Assembly: GCA_003290165.1 (NCBI GenBank)
Contig: QNQO01001153.1
Span: 124,001-188,000 of the forward strand
Reading direction: 5' to 3'
Source: Berberis thunbergii
Taxonomy: Eukaryota; Streptophyta; Magnoliopsida; Ranunculales; Berberidaceae
Length of the DNA: 64,000 nucleotides
Part shown: one piece after another, positions 57,659-64,000 of the stretch
Layout of the letters: each line of letters starts with the position of its first letter
Position numbering within the stretch: the first letter of the stretch is position 1
Notes under the pieces: generated by a model
Told to the model about the DNA's origin: nothing
Seen by the model: the letters and a program-made list of their open reading frames with translations, nothing else
Databases searched by the model: none
Position numbers and translations under genes: made by a program

Positions 57659-59870
57659 TTAATAAAAATTTTCCAATAGAAGAAATTGCTCATACGACTG
57701 GAGTAGAGTCAGGAACATCTTCTTGAATGACAAAGTCAGAAATAGTCTATGGCCGATGGGGTTCGAAGCATGCTCTGGAATCAGGGCCACCCCGCAGACT
57801 AGATGAAGAATCATCTGCCTCCTCAAAATGAGCATAAGCAAGATGCCTGTAAGCGGAAAGATCCCAACCCTCACGGTCCTGCTCGATATGGTATAATAGC
57901 TCCAGCCTCTCGGCAACAACCTTACTAAGTTGAGCATTATTTGCAAGCTCAAGAAGCATTTCTCCCTAGCCCCTACCGTGCATTCGAGCTATTCATCTTC
58001 TAGATTTCCCTAGCCAGGCTCTTTTAAGAGTCCTTCAACTTGGGGTTTGCCTCACCATAGCTTGTACGCTCAGAGTCTAGCTCTTGGGTAAGCATAGAAA
58101 ACATGCTTTAAGGGCCTCGTGAAAACCCTTTTGGCTAGCTGCCTCAGCATGCTCACTGTCCAAAGCACCATGGGTGTCAGCAACATATCTCATGGCATTT
58201 GTCAAGCGATCGGTAAACATAGTCTACTAATTTACCATTTTGTCTTGACTTTCCTGGGCATTTTTCAACTCAGACAACAGTTCGATTCAGGCAACCCGAG
58301 ATTCAACCAGATTTGCTTGCCCCCTTCAACTGAGACTCTAAGGTAGACTAAGCAGCCAATGCGCCGCTCAAATTCCTCTGGGCCTTGGCTAGCTGAACCT
58401 CTAGATCAGTCCAAGCAGTCAACTGCTATGTTAGCAAATCTGTGTTGCTAAGGACATCCGGGAGTTGTGCCTGCTGCTCAGTGAATTCCAAAGCAAAGAA
58501 CCTGTCTTGCACAAACTCTACCTTAGTAATCGCCATGCCAGCACGGTTAAGTGAGCCATCCCCTAATTGGAAAACACATACGGATAAGAACAATAAAGCA
58601 TGGCGGAAAATTGACAATCAACAAATTTGTCAACTTTCCAGCACCAGAAGTTGTTGCCCACGGTCAAGGTGCTTCCTCGCGATCACCTTCTCTAATAAAA
58701 GTTGGTCGATAAACCAAGAAAAACTTCTTCAGCAGGTTGACGGTGTCGGTATCTGATCCACCACCTGATGCCACATGTAATGCTCACCACAACCCAGGAA
58801 GACACTCGCTAGAGCCTGAGAACCAACCCAAGTGTTAGTATGGAGAACTTTGGGATAAGAAGCCAATCTCATTCCTCCCGCCACACCTTTTGAAGAAGAA
58901 GACTCAACAACTTGCTTCCCCTTATCAGCAATAGAGGGAAGAGACTCAGACAATGGTCCAGCCCCCGAATCAGTAGAGAGATCGTGGGTGATGCTTTCAA
59001 GTACTCTCCAAGGCCAGCCGCCTAGTTCTTGGTTCAGTAGAAATTGAGTCTTTTGGCGACTCCTCTTTAATGATCAAGTCCACAACACCCCTCTCCGTGC
59101 TCAGAGGAGCGGTAGGAGGTGGAGCGAATCCCAACATGATCCTTTTAGAATGATGGCGGGGGGGGGGGGGGAGAAAGTAATCCCTCTAGAGCTTTCTTAT
59201 TTGACAGGCTAGGCATCCTTGGTACCTTTTTCTTTTGTGACCTAGGTGTCAGTACTCCGACGTCTGAATATGAATCGGTAGGCGCAGTCAGGGCCTGCCC
59301 TTCACCACTGATCTCATTGGAGAACAAAACACCCTGCCTAATATTATCCGGTTGAAGAACATCCAGGATATGCATCTACGGCAGAGCGAGGAAGTCTAGT
59401 TTCGTCTTCTCCTCTTCAGGATAAAGAAACCCTAGTTAGAAACAATGGATAAGTCAGACAACGACAAATACTAAACAAAAAAGAAAAAACATAGAAACTT
59501 ATAAATGTCCCCACAATGGTGGAGGGCCCGCAGACCATCATAGGTAAAGTATCAATACTTCACAGAAGCATAAAAGCAATATAGCTTCCAATCCTTCAGG
59601 TCATCGAACTGACTGCTCAGACAATGTGGATTCACAACCAGTAGATGGTACTCTTATTCATCTTGATGGAAGTCAGAGAATGAAACAACTTCGTCGAAAG
59701 ATGGAGCCCGACATCCTCTGCCCTAATCAGAGTAGTAATGAGTATACTCCACCCACTCAGCACCATCTAAATTGGGGAAATGCCCTGATAAGTTAAGAAG
59801 TGCCAGATGGCGCTAGGAACAAGAAATCCTAGGCCTACCCCAAAGATGGCCTTTGTATAGGCAGATGCAC
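57659..59870 (-). pseudogene. Antisense extra ORF (aORF) of the second Tat-like element
   Basis: Minus-strand fragments. Near 59860-59500 text such as FGVGLGFLVPSAIWHFL and DDLKDWKLYCFYAS parallels DDFKFWQKYCFLAL of the first element's aORF, supporting a gypsy-type transposon domain. 59375-59145 is Ser/Pro/Lys-rich. The C-terminal part (57959-57747, ELANNAQLSKVVAERLELL) is coiled-coil-like and acidic at its end. Stops and shifts throughout. An interrupting G run lies at 59158-59171. Confidence 0.6.
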
Positions 59871-59924
59871 CTCCCTCAAAACAAATTGATAGTCACTTTT
59901 CGAAAGGAGCGACAATCCGCAATA

Positions 59925-60075
59925 TTCCATAGAACGGTGCATGGATTGATGGAAGGTTCCATAGAACGATCTGTGGAACGGTGCATGGACCGATGGAATG
60001 TTTCGTGGAATGATACATGGAACGGTCTCAGTTTCATAGATCCTTCCATGGAACGTTGCATCAGTCCATGCACAC
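59925..60075. repeat. Short GGAACG(G/A)T..ATGGA repeats
   Basis: About eight degenerate 16-20-bp units (GGAACGGTGCATGGA, CCATAGAACG, GATGGAATG) in a row within the start of the antisense ORF region; also partly self-complementary. Confidence 0.7.
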
Positions 60076-60456
60076 TAGGAACTTCATAACGTTGACAAAG
60101 GTTTGTCATATTTTCCCCTAGCATCAACAACCCCCTAAAGAAGTCGAGACAACCTAGGTGTTGCTCACATAAAAGATTAAGTTGCATAGACATGGTTGAA
60201 TAAAGATTCGAGATCAATTAGACTAGAAAAGTTAAAGACATATAATGAAAAGAAGCTTTGAAAGGTAAAAAGAAAAAAAAAACTCCCTCAAAACATGCTT
60301 ATATAGGTTTGGCGCATGGGGGAGGTGATTACCTAACGGCTGCATAAACATTAAATGCGGCATGGAAGCCGAAAATGCACTAAAATATGCCGTCATGGCA
60401 CACCACGAACCCCCATGGGTAGTTAGTTAGTGGCCCAGCAAACCCACTAACTAGAG

Positions 60457-61046
60457 GGTAGTAACTAATGAGACATCAATCAGTCATGTGATCACAATCG
60501 TACAAGTGGCATAGGTAAGCACTAACGCGAGAAAGGCTTCAACACGGTCCTAAATGGGCCCATGCTTAAACCATTGTTTAGCTTGTAAGTCAGATGCCCA
60601 AGTCCAAATCACATCAGTCCACATGGCACGGATCTTGGATCTTGGCCCAGGACAATAAGGCTTGAACACAAGTCTCTGAGCTGTCACAGGCCCCAGATCC
60701 ATGTGCACAACTCAACTCTCTAACCAATCAAGCATTAGGTCTCAAAAATAGCCAAGTGTCGAAGAGACTCAGTCATGCACATGTAAGATTCTAGACGAGA
60801 TCTCCTCTCTTCATCACGCCCTCGATGGAAAGGATAGTTGAGGAGGGAACACTTGCTAAGAAATGGTGACCAAAGGGAAAAAGAAAGGTACACATACACA
60901 TTGTTAATTTCATCTAGTCTACATTCTTCCTTGTACAGTCGTCTGACTTTAGCATCAGAGTGCCTTCGGCCACCACAACTGTGGTCCATGGCTCACCGTT
61001 GTTCGTTTGGAAGATTCGAGATCAGCAAGGACGAATTTCGATGCAT
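60457..61046 (+). repeat. 3' LTR of the second Tat-like element
   Basis: Start placed at TGAGACATCAATCAG after a purine-rich AGAGGGTAGTAAC tract; the end GATGCATCA near 61046 follows the conserved GACTTTAGCATC...GGTCC block shared with the LTR at 18385-19049. The left border is approximate. Confidence 0.6.
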
Positions 61047-61099
61047 CACTAGCCATTGCATACATTAAATTATTATAGCTTGAGCATAAGAAACCTTTT

Positions 61100-61860
61100 C
61101 CATATCCCTCATTTCGTTACCCATTTGAGGGTTAATTTTCTTGTTGAAGATGTTACCTTTGGCTATTGGTATGCTAACATGCTTACTGGATTCCACGCAA
61201 AGTTCCTTTTGATCTCCCTTACATATTTTTCTTGGCCTAAATATAACAACTTCAAATTTTTTTTTCTCTTGTTACTTTAATTCCTAGTATAAAGTGTGCA
61301 TTTTCCATGTCTTTCATTTCAAACTTGGAGCCTAGACACTCCTTTGTGTTTTCATCATGAATTCACAATTAGAGGCCAGTAGAATGTCATTTACATAGAG
61401 TGACAATATGGCGATGGTTTGTCTACATACCAAAAGTATAAACAATGATCCAATGCACGCATTTAGTATCCCATTTTAATCACTTCTTGGTGAAATTTCA
61501 TGTACCATTATCCATAAAACTGCTTGAGGCCATACATATACTTTTTGAGTTTGTAAACCTTATCCTCATGCCTTTGACCTTGAAAACCCACTGGGTGTGC
61601 CAAATATATTTTTTTCCTTCATGTCTTCATTGATGAAGGTAGTTTTTACATCAAACTATGGAGCTCCAAGCCCATTTTAAATACTACGGACATGAGTATT
61701 CTAATAGACATAAACCTCATCAAAAGTAGGTGTCATCAAAATCTAATCATGGTGGTTGAGTAAATTTTTCAACAACTAACATGACTTTTTATTTATTCAA
61801 TGACCTATATGCTTTCAATTTGTGTTTTTGTTGATTCCAAAGAAAACTCGATGTTATTTG
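61100..61860 (-). pseudogene. copia reverse transcriptase relic
   Basis: Minus-strand text VYKLKKYMYGLKQFYG near 61560-61515, KFHQEVIKMGY near 61485, LDHCLYFWYV near 61450, and YVDD-like plus LLASN-like words near 61400-61370, ending NERHG for the family's EMKDLG. This is the order of copia RT (VYKLKKALYGLKQAPR...YVDDI...FEMKDLG). Several stops; inactive. Confidence 0.72.
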
Positions 61861-62059
61861 GGTGGTGTTTTTGTGCGATTTAGAGAAGCAAGCTTTGCTT
61901 CTACCAATTTGTCTAGTTGCGTCAATATTAAGCCACTAATGATTATTAGTGGTTTCTGACAATAATGTTTCGATAATTGTCATCACAATTTTTTTATTTT
62001 TTATTTTTTATAATGGAACAATTCCCAGCATAAAAATGTTAGTGTCAGCTTTTCCTACA

Positions 62060-62284
62060 CTATTTGCGAATATGGCCAATCTTGCCATAGTTATGACAGT
62101 TTTTATTTGCATGTAATGGGGCGTTGCCATTTCCATTGAAAAAATTATTCCTTTGGCCAATTGATATTTTAAGTTGATTGTATGGACTTAGTTTGTTGTT
62201 GTCGGGATGCCCTTTATCATGAAAATTTTGATTTGGCTTGGCAGAACCCAAAGAATTGTTGGGTGTTTGACCATCAGAAGTCAT
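62060..62284 (-). pseudogene. copia gag relic with degenerate zinc knuckle
   Basis: 75-codon minus-strand stretch, Asn/Gln-rich, ending CHNYGKIGHIRK, the CX2CX4HX4C knuckle of copia gag with the second Cys replaced by Tyr/Gly context and the last Cys lost to a stop. It is on the same strand as the RT relic at 61100-61860, with protease and integrase missing between. Confidence 0.65.
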
Positions 62285-62367
62285 TAAGAAAGTGTCATAA
62301 TATTTTCTCTAAGCCTTTTCGATGTTTTATTCGTTCTTCTTCCAAGGCCAGAACAGTTACTATTGTG

Positions 62368-62500
62368 AATTGTTCATGAGACTTCCATTCCTACCATTGA
62401 TCTAATGTTGGATTGGTGAGTAAACCTCAAATTAGCTTAGAATCAGGTGGTTCCTTCATGGATTTTCATGGCATAGGATTCCATGCAATTAAACACACCC
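62368..62500. mobile_element. Truncated Tourist-like MITE, second copy
   Basis: Aligns with the right ~40% of the MITE at 1371-1687: TTCATGAGACTT, CATTGATC, ACCTCAAATT, GATTTTCATG, and CAATTAAACACACCC at the end, followed by TAA. The left part is missing, the junction lying beside the copia gag relic. Confidence 0.78.
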
Positions 62501-63111
62501 TAATATCTTTGGCATTATCCTTATCCTCGTAGGATAATATCATCCTGGATGTTGATGAGATTAGCCCTTCTCACCGACGTATTATCCTCACCTCATTTGT
62601 TCCTTGCTTGTGGAGGACCTGAAAGTCTAGGAGAAGTGAGTATGGTATTTCTTCTCAGAGATCAAGACAAAAGAAATCTTTCATTTCCACATACAAAAGT
62701 TTATCCCATGTAACTTTTTATCTTGTAAGCCTTTGAAGAGTTATTATTTGCCTTAATTAGAACAAATAAAATATCAAGAGTCAAACTACGGCTAACTATT
62801 CATAGTGTTGAACTAGGTATTGCAAATGGACTATGCAATTGGTATTTCTTTCCTGATAGCAAGTTTTGATATTTTAGACCCCAAATAGTAATATTGGTTG
62901 TAAATAAAACAAAAAAAATAACTTTTAGGTGTAGTGTGAAACTAAATTGGTATACGAAATCTGGTAAACCTTTTAAGTTTTAAGTAATGATTGTAATGAT
63001 TCAAATGTCCTCTTCTGTAAGCTTGGACGAGACTTGGGGAAATTACTTGTGAGTTATTTGCAGCCACTTATAAACTCATCAACAAAGAAATGTTGAACCT
63101 GTCTAACTGTT
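62501..63111. other. Spacer
   Basis: No gene or element recognised. Confidence 0.45.
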
Positions 63112-63234
63112 GAGGAAATCAGCGAGGGAGGGGTGTGACCACTCATCTCCCTCGAGATTCATGCATCTCGAGAATAAAGGCGCATATTTCGAGGGGGATG
63201 AGCGGTCACACTCCCCTTCCTTGCTGGTTTCCTC
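63112..63234. mobile_element. Hairpin MITE, second full member
   Basis: Inverted arms of about 50 bp (GAGGAAAtcAGCgAGG...CCCTCGAGA against its complement ending CTGGTTTCCTC) around a CATCTCGAG centre. Same GAGGAAA and CTCGAGAT words as 14028-14227. An open frame over it is a by-product. Confidence 0.75.
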
Positions 63235-63438
63235 ACCATTTAGAATTTATGAAGAAATGCTATTATGTACAAAGGAGCATGACAGAAGCATCTAACACTC
63301 CAATTGCAAAGGATGACTAGAAAGTACATAATAACTTGAGTTAATCTCAGTTTGAGTGAAGGCAGGTACAGTAAAAAAAAATGATCTTTCTCTTTTGGTG
63401 GATTGCAAAAAAATATTTGGACTTTGAAGCTTAGTTAG

Positions 63439-63544
63439 TCTAGGGAGCAGGGAGGGCCCAACACCGCCTACCCTCCTCGAGATGCAAGGTGATGCACATC
63501 TCGATGAGGGTGGACGGTGTTGAGCCGTCCCTCACTACCTAGAA
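63439..63544. mobile_element. Hairpin MITE, third member
   Basis: Inverted arms TCTAGGgAGcaGGGAGGG..CAACACCG..TACCCTC(C/A)TCGAGATG and complement ending CACTACCTAGA, about 48 bp each. The CTCGAGATG core and general build match the other two hairpins. Confidence 0.72.
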
Positions 63545-64000
63545 TGGGGTGTTGGTGAAGTCAACAATTGGTGGAGTGGATTGCTCAATGTTGAAATTAA
63601 TTCTATATGGCAAATCAGTCAAAATTTTGGACCCATTGATGAATATCCAAAACCTTTCCCAAGTGCTTTGGAGAAAAAAGCCACAATGCAAATTGGATTA
63701 TTGCTGAAAGTTTCACAAAGTTAAAGAAAAACAACACTGTTGCGATTATTGTAGTATTCATTATAGCGATTCTTGTAGAACACTGTAGTTAAGTGGACAC
63801 TTAAGCAATTCGAGCACTGTAGCAAACATTGTAATCATTTTGAAGAATCCAAAAATCAGCCCAAACTGTTCTTAGCCCAGATAGAAAGGTAAATGAATGT
63901 GTTTTATGTCTTCTTCCAATAACTTGTAGATAAGTCTCCAGACTCAGTTAGGGTCGAAGAGGAAAAAAAAACTCCTCTGAACGTTAGCAATGGAAACCCT
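63545..64000. other. Spacer to the window end
   Basis: No gene recognised; short repeated GTAG...ATTGTAG words near 63735-63835 only. Confidence 0.45.

Larger units (their letters stand above)
56500..61046 (+). mobile_element. 3' half of a second Tat-like gypsy element
   Basis: Same order and orientation as the 33985-37940 part of the first element: tandem array (56500-57330), antisense ORF (about 59870-57659), then a 3' LTR ending near 61046. No gag or pol precedes the array in the window. The LTR ends (GACTTTAGCATCAGAGTG, CCACCACAACTGTGGTCC) are related to, but distinct from, those of the first element, so it is a different subfamily. Confidence 0.65.

Noticed and set aside
1..64000. tRNA or rRNA genes
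   Set aside because: No cloverleaf or rRNA-like sequence noticed; the tRNA-like words are retroelement primer-binding sites.

Overview
The window is plant nuclear DNA, most likely from a eudicot. Genes have GT-AG introns, the identifiable proteins are angiosperm families (raffinose synthase, NRAMP, ethylene receptor, EMSY-like, presequence protease), and most of the remaining sequence is nested plant transposable elements (Reina, Tat and Athila type Ty3/gypsy, Ty1/copia, TRIM, CACTA, hAT, Tourist- and Mutator-like MITEs). No organelle, viral or bacterial block was seen.

Layout. (1) 1-7.8 kb: two intact tandem raffinose synthase-type genes on the + strand, the only genes here that look functional. 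Gene 2 has one intron that gene 1 lacks. A Tourist-like MITE sits in intron 1 of gene 1. (2) 9.9-16.7 kb: a graveyard of host fragments. An NRAMP metal-transporter fragment is split by a complete Reina-type gypsy element (10102-16052, TSD TTGTT), followed by an EMSY-like ENT-domain fragment with an in-frame stop. The gypsy element itself holds a hairpin MITE in gag and a solo LTR in its 5' LTR. (3) 18.4-37.9 kb: a decayed Tat-lineage gypsy element with LTR, gag, protease, a 128-bp tandem array, an antisense extra ORF and a 3' LTR stub. It is split by a 10.8-kb CACTA transposon (21550-32383, TSD ATT). The CACTA carries intron-containing fragments of at least four unrelated host genes, all on the - strand: presequence protease, ATM kinase, a CHR12-type SWI2/SNF2 ATPase and a gamma-glutamylcyclotransferase. 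It also holds a nested hAT element (TSD CGTGCTGG) with a SET-domain fragment.

(4) 37.9-47 kb: a degenerate copia element on the - strand, split in its RNase H region by an Athila-like element (38276-44741). (5) 48.6-50.1 kb: an inverted 5' LTR plus gag piece of the same Tat family as region 3. (6) 50.8-55.7 kb: a hAT transposase relic, then a TRIM whose second LTR contains a 3.4-kb TG...CA unit (TSD CAAGT). That unit carries the N-terminal copper/ethylene-binding domain of an ERS1-type ethylene receptor, broken by one stop codon. (7) 56.5-61 kb: the 3' half of a second Tat-like element with a 145-bp tandem array, antisense ORF and LTR. (8) 61-64 kb: copia relics, a truncated second copy of the intron MITE, and two hairpin MITEs.

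The main message is repeated gene-fragment capture. Host genes appear inside or beside a CACTA element, a hAT element and an LTR-like unit. Insertions could be ordered because many target-site duplications are still exact. Exon joints were placed by reading frame, splice dinucleotides and remembered family motifs. No alignment or database search was run.
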